From contig DRJZ01000023.1 of the NCBI GenBank assembly GCA_011052015.1, forward strand, positions 1 through 41,165: DNA of 41,165 nucleotides, read 5' to 3'. The position numbers were made by a program, and so were the translations under genes. This DNA is from Acidiferrobacteraceae bacterium (GTDB lineage Bacteria > Pseudomonadota > Gammaproteobacteria > HyVt-429). The notes beneath the pieces were generated by a model. That model saw nothing but the letters and a program-made list of their open reading frames with translations. It ran no database searches and was not told where the DNA came from. This document shows positions 7,764 to 16,035 of the stretch, piece after piece; position 1 is the first letter of the stretch; each line of letters starts with the position of its first letter.

Positions 7764-7820
7764 GATCCCCTCACCCTAGCCCTCTCCCGGAGGGAGAGGG
7801 GATTAATGAAGTGCCCTTAA
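7764..7820. repeat. Dispersed 'CCCTCTCCCGGAGGGAGAGGG' repeat, full palindrome
   Basis: CCCTCTCC and GGAGAGGG form a hairpin, preceded by CCCCTCACCCTAG and followed by GATTAATGAAGTGCCCTTAA. Close relatives occur at 388-435, 13073-13212 and 31828-31858. On the minus strand its outer end provides GAGGGG, the ribosome site of the receiver gene. Confidence 0.75.
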
Positions 7821-7856
7821 GTAAGCACCATTTCGCGCCGACTCTGGTGGCATATC

Positions 7857-10712
7857 TTAATGGGTTCGATGATTGATAAAATTGTCGATCTCTTTTTGAT
7901 ACAACAGCCCTCTTAGACCCGGGTTGGTTTCGTCCGGACTTTTTAGCCGGTTGTAAATGGGTAACGTAAAAGTGAAGGTGCTGCCCTCGTCAATTTTGCT
8001 GTTAACCCACAGATCGCCTCCATAGTGCTTAATTATTTCCCGGCATATGGCTAGCCCCAGGCCTGTGCCCTCACTCATGCGTTCCGAGTGGTGGTCAGAT
8101 TGGTAAAATCTGTCGAATATATTCGAAATGTCTGATTCCGGGATCCCGCAACCGGAATCAGAAACCGATACTTCAATGATCTCGGTGCTTTCATCTGGTT
8201 TCCCCCGATCTGGCGCCGGTAGTATCTTGGCGGTGATTTCGACTTTTCCCTCATAGGTGAATTTCAGGGCATTGGATAATAAATTTGATAGCACTTGGCG
8301 AATTTTATCGGCATCGACAACTGTGTTGACACCTTCGCCCGCAGTGTGAACCAACTTCACCCCATTACGGTGAAAGGGTGTGGTAAACATTTTCGCGGCG
8401 GAGTGTACCATGGCGCCAATATCCACCAGTTTGTCGTGCCAGTCAGTCTTGCCGGCATCGATTTTCTGTAGGTCGAGGACGTTGGAGACGAGACGGGCGA
8501 GACGATCAGTTTCTTGTAAAATGATAGACAGAAAATTCGCTTTGGTCTGGGTGTCCATTCCTTCGTCATCCTCTAACAGGATTTCCGCGAATGACTTGAT
8601 GGAGGTCAAAGGTGTTCGCAGTTCATGAGAGACGGTAGATATGAACTCGGATTTCACTTGGTTCAGCCTCTGAAGCTCTATGTTGGCTTCTTCAAGTTCG
8701 GCCGTGCGTAGTTTTACCTTCCAAGCCAGAGAACGTCTTAAAGTTTCAAGTTCTATGTTGCGGCGGTCCAATTGACCTTGGGTCTTTTTCAGTTCGGTGA
8801 TATTGGTCAGGGTGCCAACAACTTGATCGGTATTGCCCTGGGACGATTTTGAGACGCGTCTCAAGTCCTGGAGCCATATATAGTCACCGTGTTTGTGTTG
8901 CATTCGGTATACAAACCGCTCTGTCATCATGTGGGGGAGTTCTTCATGAATATTATTGAGTACATGCAGGTCGTCCGGGTGAATGTGGGTTGCCCAAAAG
9001 TCATTATGGTCGATGACATCCTGAGCATCGTATCCGAGCAGGGTTCGGATATTTGCGCTAATGTAGTCTGGGTGGGGTGAATGGACAGAGGGTATGCTGT
9101 ATATCACGGTGGGACTGTTTTTTAGCAGTCGCTCCAAACGCGCTCGTATTTCTTCAACTGCGAGGTCGGCGGTTTTTCGTGAACTAATATCTTGTACCAC
9201 ACCCAGCAATTTCTCAGCCTGCCCGCCAGGGTTACACAGGGTATCGCCGCGCACTTGCAGCCATCGAGTTTCCCCGGACGGGGTGACAATGCGAAACTCC
9301 TGATCATATTCTTTGCCATATTTAATACAGGCGTTGAGGGCGGTGGATACACTCTTCAAATCGTCGGGGTGAATGGTGGCGAGAAATTCATCATAGGTAG
9401 GCTTGAAGTCGGTTGATGACACATCAAATATATTCCAGGCCTGTTTTGACCAATACATATCATTGCTACCGATGTACCATTCCCAGGAACCGATATGGCC
9501 TACCGATTGGGTTTGCAACAGGCGTGATTCGCTCGTTCTAAGGCTGATCTCTATGTCCTTGAGCCGGGTGATATCGGTACAGATGGACATATATTGTTGG
9601 CGCTGCTCCAGTTCATTGTGTAGTGAGACGATGGTGGCGTCTAGCCAGTAGGTTTTTCCATTTTTGTCCCTGTTCATGATTTCCCCATGCCATACGCCGT
9701 GTTTCTTCAGGGTTCTCCATAACTCATAAAAAAAGCTGGCTGGGTGATAGCCTGAATTTAGCATGCTGTGATTACGACCAATCAGTTCGTCTGGTGTATA
9801 AGCTGAGACGCGGCAAAAGGCCTTATTGGTATAGGTGATGCGGCCTTGGGTGTCAGTCACGCTGATGATGGCATGTTGATCCATGGCATCTTTTTGGCTC
9901 TTGAGGTCATTGCGTACCTTGTCTATGGTCTTAGTTTGGGTGTAGAGCGCCAGTGAGGCCTTATTGAGGGCGGAGCCTAATGCACGAAGCTCCGAAGATC
10001 GGCTGTGAATGGTGATGGTCTTGCCGGTTTTGTTGGTAAGGGTTTTGGCAAATTCGATGGCGGTAGAAATGGAGCCCATGGGTCGCCTGAGAAACAATAA
10101 CAAGACCAAGGTTGTGAGTAAGATGGCGATGGCGCCATCACCCAAGATGTCTAGCCAAATCTCGGTTTTCGCGGCGTCTATAAATTTCAGACTCTGGGAT
10201 AATTTAACCCAGCCCACTGGCTGGTCTCGGTCTGATTTGATCGCATGCCAAATGGTGAGAATCTTGTTTGTCTCATCAACAGTGGTTTGGGCATGGGCTG
10301 GCAGGGCCAAGACGGTGTTGGCGGTCACTGCTTGGGGTCGATAGTTTTTTGTGGTATTGACTTGGCTCAGCATCACACCACCCTTATCGGTGACCACGAT
10401 CTCTTCTACACCTGGGAATTGGGCAATGCGCAATAGCATGCCATCCAGCGCGGCGATATCCTTACCCATAATGTGGGTGCTACTGGTGGCGGCGATATTG
10501 TGGATCAGAGCCTTGGCCTGGATGCTGGCCGCATCGGTCGCAGATTCGGCCTGTTCATTGGCTATATGCAGGGCGAGAAAAAAAATACAGACAGCTACTA
10601 GTGTTGCCACCAGCAAACTGATTTGATGCTCCAACCGTTGCGGAACGATGCGTTGTGCTAGAGTCATTGCCCTGGACGGAGCGTCACTGATCGTGGTCAT
10701 TCCTTGTGGCAC
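7857..10712 (-). CDS. Membrane sensor histidine kinase with three PAS domains
   Basis: A 951-residue protein from GTG 10712; ATG 10700 is an equally likely start. TM1 is at about 30-49, followed by a periplasmic sensor domain to about 188 and TM2 at 189-208. Next come a HAMP-like helix, PAS1 (about 275-385), PAS2 (398-512, with IHPDD), PAS3 (528-642, again IHPDD), a coiled coil (643-685), HisKA with phosphoacceptor H696 (SHELRTPLTS) and a HATPase with SDSGCGIP and GTGLGLAI. There is no attached receiver; the separate receiver gene downstream fills that role. The signal is unknown. The PAS domains show no haem- or flavin-specific motif I can recognise. Confidence 0.92.
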   Translation of the reverse strand: MPQGMTTISDAPSRAMTLAQRIVPQRLEHQISLLVATLVAVCIFFLALHIANEQAESATDAASIQAKALIHNIAATSSTHIMGKDIAALDGMLLRIAQFPGVEEIVVTDKGGVMLSQVNTTKNYRPQAVTANTVLALPAHAQTTVDETNKILTIWHAIKSDRDQPVGWVKLSQSLKFIDAAKTEIWLDILGDGAIAILLTTLVLLLFLRRPMGSISTAIEFAKTLTNKTGKTITIHSRSSELRALGSALNKASLALYTQTKTIDKVRNDLKSQKDAMDQHAIISVTDTQGRITYTNKAFCRVSAYTPDELIGRNHSMLNSGYHPASFFYELWRTLKKHGVWHGEIMNRDKNGKTYWLDATIVSLHNELEQRQQYMSICTDITRLKDIEISLRTSESRLLQTQSVGHIGSWEWYIGSNDMYWSKQAWNIFDVSSTDFKPTYDEFLATIHPDDLKSVSTALNACIKYGKEYDQEFRIVTPSGETRWLQVRGDTLCNPGGQAEKLLGVVQDISSRKTADLAVEEIRARLERLLKNSPTVIYSIPSVHSPHPDYISANIRTLLGYDAQDVIDHNDFWATHIHPDDLHVLNNIHEELPHMMTERFVYRMQHKHGDYIWLQDLRRVSKSSQGNTDQVVGTLTNITELKKTQGQLDRRNIELETLRRSLAWKVKLRTAELEEANIELQRLNQVKSEFISTVSHELRTPLTSIKSFAEILLEDDEGMDTQTKANFLSIILQETDRLARLVSNVLDLQKIDAGKTDWHDKLVDIGAMVHSAAKMFTTPFHRNGVKLVHTAGEGVNTVVDADKIRQVLSNLLSNALKFTYEGKVEITAKILPAPDRGKPDESTEIIEVSVSDSGCGIPESDISNIFDRFYQSDHHSERMSEGTGLGLAICREIIKHYGGDLWVNSKIDEGSTFTFTLPIYNRLKSPDETNPGLRGLLYQKEIDNFINHRTH

Positions 10713-10753
10713 CTTGTTTCAAGTCGTGCTGGGTCTGTCCGTGAGCGCATATC

Positions 10754-10873
10754 TAAGGAAATTCTGATCAATTGAACTTGAACCGCCAAGATGCCAAGGT
10801 TTTTCTTTATGAAAATTAACATGCTATTAGCTTGGCGACCTTGGCGGTTAAGCGTATTAATCAGAGGTTCCCT
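10754..10873 (-). repeat. 120-bp inverted-repeat element, copy 1
   Basis: Read on the minus strand it begins AGGGAACCTCTGATTAATAC and contains CTTAACCGCCAAGG near the left and CTTGGCGGTTCAAG near the right. It ends with ATCAGAATTTCC. Copies 2 and 3 (14984-15114, 32050-32175) share ends and internal order. The terminal sequences are imperfect inverted repeats, a MITE-like layout. The rest of the gap before 11013 holds nothing recognisable. Confidence 0.75.
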
Positions 10874-11012
10874 TTGTTGATACTGCCAATAAAAATATGG
10901 GCAAGCCTCTATAGACGCAAACGCACCGATTTAATGCTCCTGTTGGAGTATAGGCACTATCTCCACCTTTTGCCGCCAACTACCCATATTTATCGGCAAG
11001 GGGCTAAAGAAC

Positions 11013-12365
11013 TTAAGGCTGGGCAGTGCTTTTGGTCGGTTGTTGGGGGGTGATCAGTTCGTTTTTGAGCTGGTCTTGGTAGACCCGGTGCCCACCATGG
11101 TCGGTGACGATTTGGAGGTCCTTGATCGCATTGGCCAGGCAGCTGGTGGCCCCCGGAGATGGGGTCATATTGAATATGATGCCGTTGCCAGGATTAATCT
11201 TTGCCTCACCCAACAATAATTTGCGATTTGGCTTATCTATCATCACCGGTCTGATGCCCCCGATGCGCTTCGCAAAGCTAAGATCGCTGAGTTTGAGATC
11301 AGGGACGATCTTCCTGGCATCGCGCAGGAAGATATGGCGTCGGATACCGGGGATTTCAAACAGTAGATTCTTGCCCATGTAGCGCCGGATATCCTTGTCT
11401 TTGAACAGATCCCAGAATACTTGGGCCACCCGCAGGTCAGGCTTAAATACCCGCAGAAAGTCTGGTACGCTGCTTAGGCGATAACGTTCCAACTGGGGCA
11501 GGATAAGGGCGGTAGGACCAAAGCGGGTTTTACCCAACTCCAGTAGGTCAGGGTCGCCGTGTATGGCTGCAAACGGGAGTTTGTCATCTTGAATGGTGTA
11601 GACTTTGCCCTTGAGTACCTGGGGTGTGTAGTAAAAACTTCCCGCCACTGGGAGACAGGAATAGTCCAGGCCATAACCCATACGTTGGGCAAATAGCAGG
11701 CTATGGGCGCCGGCGCAGACTACGACGCTGGTGGCTTCAATTTGGCCGCTACTACAGTCCAGACGGAATCCGTCTTGTTGGGGTTCAATGGATTGCACCG
11801 CAGTGGCCAATCGGATATCGATTGTTTTGTTGGGTAATTCCTGGGCTGCATCGACAAAGGATTTTGCCATCAAATTAAAATTGACTGCGGTGTACTCGTT
11901 TTCTGTGCCAATGGCCACAATCTCGTCTTTGCGTCCTCGTACTACCATGGGCTCAATGCGGCCTATGGCGTTGGCATCGAGCAGATCCATATAGGGAAAA
12001 TGCCGGGCAAATAGCTTGTGACGATCACGCAGCGCTTGGCATTCTGACTCACCCACCGCCAATACCATCTTTGGGTAACGGTGTATCAATGTCTGATCAC
12101 CGCCCTGTCTGAGCATATAGTTGACCAGCATGTTAGCCGACGCCTTAATCTCCAAGGCCTTCTCCAGGGTGTAGTTGGTTTCGATGTCGCCACAGTGGAG
12201 AGTTTGGCTGTTATTGCACCCGTGGGAGTTGATGACCGCGAGTTCGGGTTCCTTCTCGATCAAACAAATGCGCTCGATGTTGGTATAGCGTGACAGCGCA
12301 AACAGCAGTGCTGTGCCGGATATGCCGCCACCGATGATGACTACGTCAAAATGTTCTGAGGTCAT
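11013..12365 (-). CDS. mqo: Malate:quinone oxidoreductase, epsilon-type
   Basis: A 450-residue FAD-dependent membrane-associated oxidoreductase that passes electrons from malate to the quinone pool. The N terminus has the dinucleotide fold GGGISG (residues 12-17) and an acidic second strand end (LIEKEPE). The segment NNSQTLHCGDIETNYTLEKA marks the Mqo group seen in Campylobacter and relatives rather than the E. coli type. The C terminus has GGIRPVMID and the FAD-contacting NPGNGIIFNMTPSPGAT. AAGGA precedes ATG 12365. It appears to be a single gene. Other FAD oxidoreductases of the DAO fold are the alternative. Confidence 0.75.
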   Translation of the reverse strand: MTSEHFDVVIIGGGISGTALLFALSRYTNIERICLIEKEPELAVINSHGCNNSQTLHCGDIETNYTLEKALEIKASANMLVNYMLRQGGDQTLIHRYPKMVLAVGESECQALRDRHKLFARHFPYMDLLDANAIGRIEPMVVRGRKDEIVAIGTENEYTAVNFNLMAKSFVDAAQELPNKTIDIRLATAVQSIEPQQDGFRLDCSSGQIEATSVVVCAGAHSLLFAQRMGYGLDYSCLPVAGSFYYTPQVLKGKVYTIQDDKLPFAAIHGDPDLLELGKTRFGPTALILPQLERYRLSSVPDFLRVFKPDLRVAQVFWDLFKDKDIRRYMGKNLLFEIPGIRRHIFLRDARKIVPDLKLSDLSFAKRIGGIRPVMIDKPNRKLLLGEAKINPGNGIIFNMTPSPGATSCLANAIKDLQIVTDHGGHRVYQDQLKNELITPQQPTKSTAQP

Positions 12366-12425
12366 AGAGTCCTTGAGTGGAATATGAAATAAAATGAGGT
12401 CAGAGCAGAATATGTGCTCATATGC

Positions 12426-12817
12426 TTAAGCGAAAAATATGAAACTCGTATCACCTCGCCATTTTATACCTTGATGTTGACAGTTGTTGTTATAGACCAT
12501 TATTCGCTCAGTCGGAATGATTTTTGGAGCTTTGGCCGAGAGAAATAGAGCCACTTTGCCCTGACGCATACCCTGGGTTGGGTCACGGATCTCCCAGAAT
12601 ACTTTAAGTAATTTAGGGTAAGAGACTACTTGGGGGCTAAATACCACCAGGATCACTTCGTTGTGACCTGTCATGCCGCTACAGTACCTCCTCGTATAGT
12701 GGATTGGGAGTGTATCCTCCAGCATAGCCTACGGCGGTGGTGTAGACCCCGGGCAGTTGCCAGAATGTCCGCTCTGCCCCCCCCCAAACAGCCTAGACCT
12801 AAAAGGGCGCATTCCAT
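12426..12817 (-). pseudogene. msrA: Peptide methionine sulfoxide reductase A, frameshifted
   Basis: On the minus strand, ATG 12817 opens a frame reading into the MsrA active-site region (LGLGC). A run of nine G at 12785-12777 then disrupts GCFWG and shifts the frame. The next piece gives [20 protein letters not shown]. An extra base near 12690 turns EEVCSG into a stop, after which [12 protein letters not shown] and [18 protein letters not shown] are clear MsrA. The last 45 residues no longer match the family. MsrA repairs oxidised methionine; this copy cannot be made as one protein. Confidence 0.85.
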
Positions 12818-13229
12818 CTGAATATATCATCTGGGTTCGAGTTTGCCCCGAAAGGACTATTGGATCAACAGCCTGGTGGAACGCGTGCTACAGTAGACCC
12901 AGGCTACAAGTGATGACAAAACCCAATATTGGCCTTACACTTGCGCGGCCTTTTTATAGTGCTTCCTTCTCCATGGTCCTGGTGGTCATCATCACTAAGA
13001 TATAAGCAAGAGAAAAGAGACAAGCAGAGCAAACCACTATTTATGTTAAGGGTACTTCTATTAACTGATAATCCCTTCTCCTTCCGGGAGAAGGTTAGAG
13101 CCTGCCCCGGACTCGATCCGGGGATGAGGGGACATTAAAATCAATAACTTATCTTTGTTTTATTCCCTCGCTCTCTCTCGGAGGGAGAGGGTATTAAGAG
13201 AAGTGGCCTTAAGCCCATATCTAAATTCG
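12818..13229. other. Intergenic region with nested dispersed repeats
   Basis: 12818-13070 shows no gene or clear signal. At 13073-13151 lies CCTTCTCCTTCCGGGAGAAGG, interrupted by GCCCCGGACTCGATCCGGGG, then GATGAGGGGACATTAAAATC. At 13164-13212 a second copy (CTCTCTCGGAGGGAGAGGG) is followed by ATTAAGAGAAGTGGCCTTAA, matching the flank of the 7764 copy. So two family members sit in tandem, one itself interrupted by another palindrome. Confidence 0.6.
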
Positions 13230-14522
13230 ATGCGACTTTACTGGGCCAAATTGATCATTGCGCTAACGCTGGTAGGGTTATCCGTCTCCATGGGTTGGGC
13301 TTCCTCGGTGCAAGTGGTCGATATCAATCTGCCCAGCGGCGAAGAGGTACCGGTGACTCGTTATGCTGCCAAGGGTGAGCGGGTGATATTGTGGTTGCCC
13401 TCTGAGTTTGGCCTACAGCCGCAACACCAAGCCCTTGCCCTTGCCTTGCAAGGACTGGGCGTGGAGACTTGGTTGGCAGATCTACACACCGCCTATTTTG
13501 AGCCCCATGGACGCAACAGCGTAAAGGTTTTTCAATCCCAGGATATTGCTAAATTGATCGAACAGGTGATTGGTGAGACCCGACGCAAGGTATTTGTGGT
13601 GAGTTCTCAGGGTGGCGCCAGGGCAGTACTCAATGGTGCACGTGCCTGGCAGCTTGCCCACCCAGGTGATAAGACCTTAGGGGGGCTTATACTCTTTCAT
13701 CCGGTCTTGTATGCCCAGCGTCCCGTGCTGGGACAGGATGCCCAATATTTACCAGTGGTAAGGGCGACGAACTTGCCGGTACATATCATCCAGCCCAGTG
13801 TATCCACGTCGGCCTTGCGAGTACCTGTGCTGATGGCGGCTTTGGCCAAAGGTGGTGCCCAGGTATCCATTACCCGGCTCAAAGGGGTAGAGTCTGGGTA
13901 CCATGTGCGTGCAGATGACCAAGTGGGCACTGCCGACCTTAAGGCACGTCGGGCCTTGCCCAGCCTGATGATTGATATTATGGGCAGGTTATCAACTCTA
14001 TCACTCCCTACCCAAGCGGCAGCCCTGTTATCACCGGTACCTCTTTCTTCCAAGGCCAAGATTGGTTTAGCCAAGTATCGTACGGCGACGTCTACGGCGT
14101 CACTGGCGCTAGAGGATTTAAGTGGAAAACTCCATGCCCTGAAGGATTATCGCGGTCAGGTGGTATTGCTTAGTTTTTGGGCCAGTTGGTGTCCGCCTTG
14201 TGTAAAAGAAATGCCGTCACAAAATCGACTTCAACACCGCTTTTATAATAAGTCTTTGCGTATTTTAGGCGTGAATGTGGGGGAAGATGCAGGCACTGTA
14301 AATAAATTCCTTAGCAAAGTGGATGTAAATTTTACGATTTTGCTGGATGAGGATCAGCGGGCTTATAAAGACTGGAAGGTCTATGTGGTGCCGACAAACT
14401 TCCTGATCGACAAACAGGGTCGCATCCGTTACGGCAGTGTTGGCGCAGCAGATTGGGACGATCCTGATGTCATCAACATCGTCGCCCGGTTGTTAGGTGA
14501 AACGGCACCACCTATTCATTGA
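13230..14522 (+). CDS. Secreted alpha/beta-hydrolase-like protein fused to a TlpA/ResA-type thioredoxin
   Basis: A 430-residue protein from ATG 13230. The in-frame start at 13155 is rejected because those extra residues come from the dispersed repeat. Residues 1-24 are a signal peptide. Residues about 25-260 look like an alpha/beta-hydrolase of the DUF3530/YsgA-like kind, with VVSSQGGARA at the nucleophile elbow. Residues about 290-430 are a TlpA/ResA-like thioredoxin with FWASWCPPC near residue 315-324, a cis-proline (VVPTNFLID) and the typical end. Periplasmic thiol redox chemistry is likely for the second half; the first half's substrate is unknown. The fusion is unusual and the join shows no frame break. 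Confidence 0.8.
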   Translation: MRLYWAKLIIALTLVGLSVSMGWASSVQVVDINLPSGEEVPVTRYAAKGERVILWLPSEFGLQPQHQALALALQGLGVETWLADLHTAYFEPHGRNSVKVFQSQDIAKLIEQVIGETRRKVFVVSSQGGARAVLNGARAWQLAHPGDKTLGGLILFHPVLYAQRPVLGQDAQYLPVVRATNLPVHIIQPSVSTSALRVPVLMAALAKGGAQVSITRLKGVESGYHVRADDQVGTADLKARRALPSLMIDIMGRLSTLSLPTQAAALLSPVPLSSKAKIGLAKYRTATSTASLALEDLSGKLHALKDYRGQVVLLSFWASWCPPCVKEMPSQNRLQHRFYNKSLRILGVNVGEDAGTVNKFLSKVDVNFTILLDEDQRAYKDWKVYVVPTNFLIDKQGRIRYGSVGAADWDDPDVINIVARLLGETAPPIH

Positions 14523-14543
14523 TACAGGGCCTGCTGCACATCA

Positions 14544-14885
14544 CTATCCTGTACTCCAGGCCCTCGGACGCCTCATGCCGGCAATTTTACAGGCCTGCTT
14601 TACGTAGCCGTAAGGAAATATCTTGAATAGATAGTTCCTCGCCTCTTTTTTGCCATAACCCAATTCTTCGGCGATAAACTTTGTAATATAACGTGTGCCG
14701 GGTATTATATTCTGGTCATCAAAATAATTACGCATACACGTTATTATTTTCCAATGCGCATCATTGAGTTCAATGCCTTCGCTCTGTGCCAGATGTTCAC
14801 ATATTTCCTTGTTCCAGTCATCGGGATTGATCAGGTAGCCTTCGTCATCCGTGGGGACGGTTATTCCACCTACTTTGAGTGACAT
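14544..14885 (-). CDS. DsrC/TusE-family sulfur carrier-like protein lacking the terminal cysteine
   Basis: A 113-residue protein with the full DsrC fold signature: DEGYL, W at 24, a central LNDAHW, IIPGTRYITKF and the C-terminal arm QACKIAGMRRPR. Canonical DsrC carries two arm cysteines. Here the first is kept (ACKIAGM) but the penultimate one is replaced: the protein ends RAWSTG. Forms without the last cysteine cannot make the DsrC trisulfide and are thought to be regulatory or accessory. AAGGAG precedes the ATG. A perfect FNR box lies upstream, so expression is probably induced at low oxygen. Confidence 0.85.
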   Translation of the reverse strand: MSLKVGGITVPTDDEGYLINPDDWNKEICEHLAQSEGIELNDAHWKIITCMRNYFDDQNIIPGTRYITKFIAEELGYGKKEARNYLFKIFPYGYVKQACKIAGMRRPRAWSTG

Positions 14886-14934
14886 ACGGAAATACTCCTT
14901 ATCTTGATGTTAATGCTTTGTGTACGGTTGAGGG

Positions 14935-14976
14935 AAATTACAGAAGATTCGCAATGCCGGAATTGATCTACATCAA
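14935..14976 (-). promoter_or_regulatory. FNR box and -10 element for the DsrC-like gene
   Basis: TTGATGTAGATCAA (14976 down to 14963 on the minus strand) is a perfect TTGAT-N4-ATCAA FNR/ANR site. A TAATTT -10 element lies at 14940-14935. The centre-to-centre distance is 32 bases, which places the box at -41.5, the class II activation position. The start of transcription would be near 14928. Confidence 0.75.
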
Positions 14977-14983
14977 GAATAAC

Positions 14984-15114
14984 TTAGGGAACCATCTGAA
15001 CAATACGCTTAACCGCCAAGGCGCCAAAGTTGCCAAGCCTATAGATTGTTGATTTTTAAAAGAAAATGCTTGGTGTCTTGGCGGTTTGAATTCAATTTAT
15101 CAGAATTTTTCTAA
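14984..15114 (+). repeat. 120-bp inverted-repeat element, copy 2
   Basis: It begins TTAGGGAACCATCTGAAC and contains CTTAACCGCCAAGGCGCC, then TAGATTGTTGATTTTTAAAA, shared with copy 3. It ends with TATCAGAATTTTTCTAAT. The right end supplies the stop codon of the minus-strand gene 15111-15464. Confidence 0.75.
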
Positions 15115-15464
15115 TACCAGTGCGGTGGATTTTCTTTGCCTCGCCACCCCCATCTTCTGCATAGCAGCATCCATTTCGTAGAATCATACTCACCGTCGTA
15201 GGTGGGCTTCGATAATGTAGCGGCGCCATAACCAAAGTCTGCAAGATGCTTGTATAGTCCCTCCGGTTCCCTGGTATTTGTATTGATAACCACCCCACAC
15301 TCGTAGCCAAAGTTTTTCACCAGGGCTTCAGCCTCTATACGACCACAGGGAAGGTCCAGGGTAAATGGGATCTTAGTGTCAAGATCAAGTTCCCTCGAGG
15401 CGAGCTTCAGGCTCTGTTGTAATTGTGAATCTTGCAAGTATTTAGCCCTGATGATACCCATCAT
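15111..15464 (-). CDS. Unknown protein, partner of the PqqD-like gene
   Basis: A 117-residue protein. ATG 15464 (or 15461) lies inside the end of the PqqD-like gene, overlapping it by about 20 bases, which indicates coupling. It contains LDLPCGRIEAEALVKNFGYE, a second Cys two residues later and a Cys-Arg-Arg-Trp near the end (LLCRRWGWRG, then PPHWY). No family is recognised. The stop codon lies in the end of the repeat element 14984-15114, so the original C terminus may have been altered by the insertion. Confidence 0.6.
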   Translation of the reverse strand: MMGIIRAKYLQDSQLQQSLKLASRELDLDTKIPFTLDLPCGRIEAEALVKNFGYECGVVINTNTREPEGLYKHLADFGYGAATLSKPTYDGEYDSTKWMLLCRRWGWRGKENPPHWY

Positions 15465-15819
15465 CGGCCATTGCCTGTTTGGCCATGTCAATATCCAGTT
15501 TGTCTGCCGAACGGGATAGGTAATACGGCAGGGCGTGTGCTTTTTCGGTCAGTTTGATAGTTTCATTTTTGGTAAGACGTTCTATAACAGACTCGATGGT
15601 TTTCTCTAAATTATCAGGCGGATTACCACCATAATGATCTGTCATATAGTCGAGAAGCTGTTGAATAGTGTGTTGGCCATCGGCCAATGAGATAGCCAGA
15701 CCCAGCCAAGGCTCAAGGGGCGGCACTTCTTTCTCAGGATCGTTTAAATCAACCAACATCACTTTATCTTTCAGCTTGGCAAAGACTACAGTCCGATAGA
15801 AATATCTAGATTTATCCAA
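15442..15819 (-). CDS. PqqD-like (RRE-type winged-helix) protein
   Basis: A 125-residue protein from TTG 15819, chosen because AGAGGTGG sits five bases before it; a GTG at 15882 in the same frame has no such site. The order is a two-strand start (VVFAKLKDKVMLVDLND), helix with LEPWLGLAISLADGQHT, helix IQQLLDYMTDHY and a final helix with VIERLTKNETIKL. This is the PqqD/RiPP-recognition-element pattern, though no precursor peptide or radical SAM enzyme is nearby. The last 40 residues are an extra tail. It may be coexpressed with the unknown gene after it. Confidence 0.6.
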   Translation of the reverse strand: MDKSRYFYRTVVFAKLKDKVMLVDLNDPEKEVPPLEPWLGLAISLADGQHTIQQLLDYMTDHYGGNPPDNLEKTIESVIERLTKNETIKLTEKAHALPYYLSRSADKLDIDMAKQAMADDGYHQG

Positions 15820-16035
15820 GTGTTCCACCTCTAAAAATATGACATAAAATAAAGTAAGAAACCGGGAGATGTTCAATACCACATGTTTAATGGAGTTGAT
15901 ATTAGGGCGGGTATTGCGAATCAGACATCATACGCCCTCAATTATACCCTCTATTCGGTCTGACAGCCTGTGGAACACCTCTCCCAGCCCTTCGAGTCTG
16001 ATTAAAATACAGCACTTTCCCAGTATTATGCGGAA

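Noticed and set aside
7764-7820. Possible intrinsic terminator between the kinase and receiver genes
   Set aside because: The hairpin belongs to a dispersed family and lacks a T run on the minus strand; the two genes probably stay cotranscribed.
13155-13229. Upstream start extending the hydrolase-TlpA protein
   Set aside because: The extra residues are translated from a dispersed repeat; the signal peptide begins at 13230.
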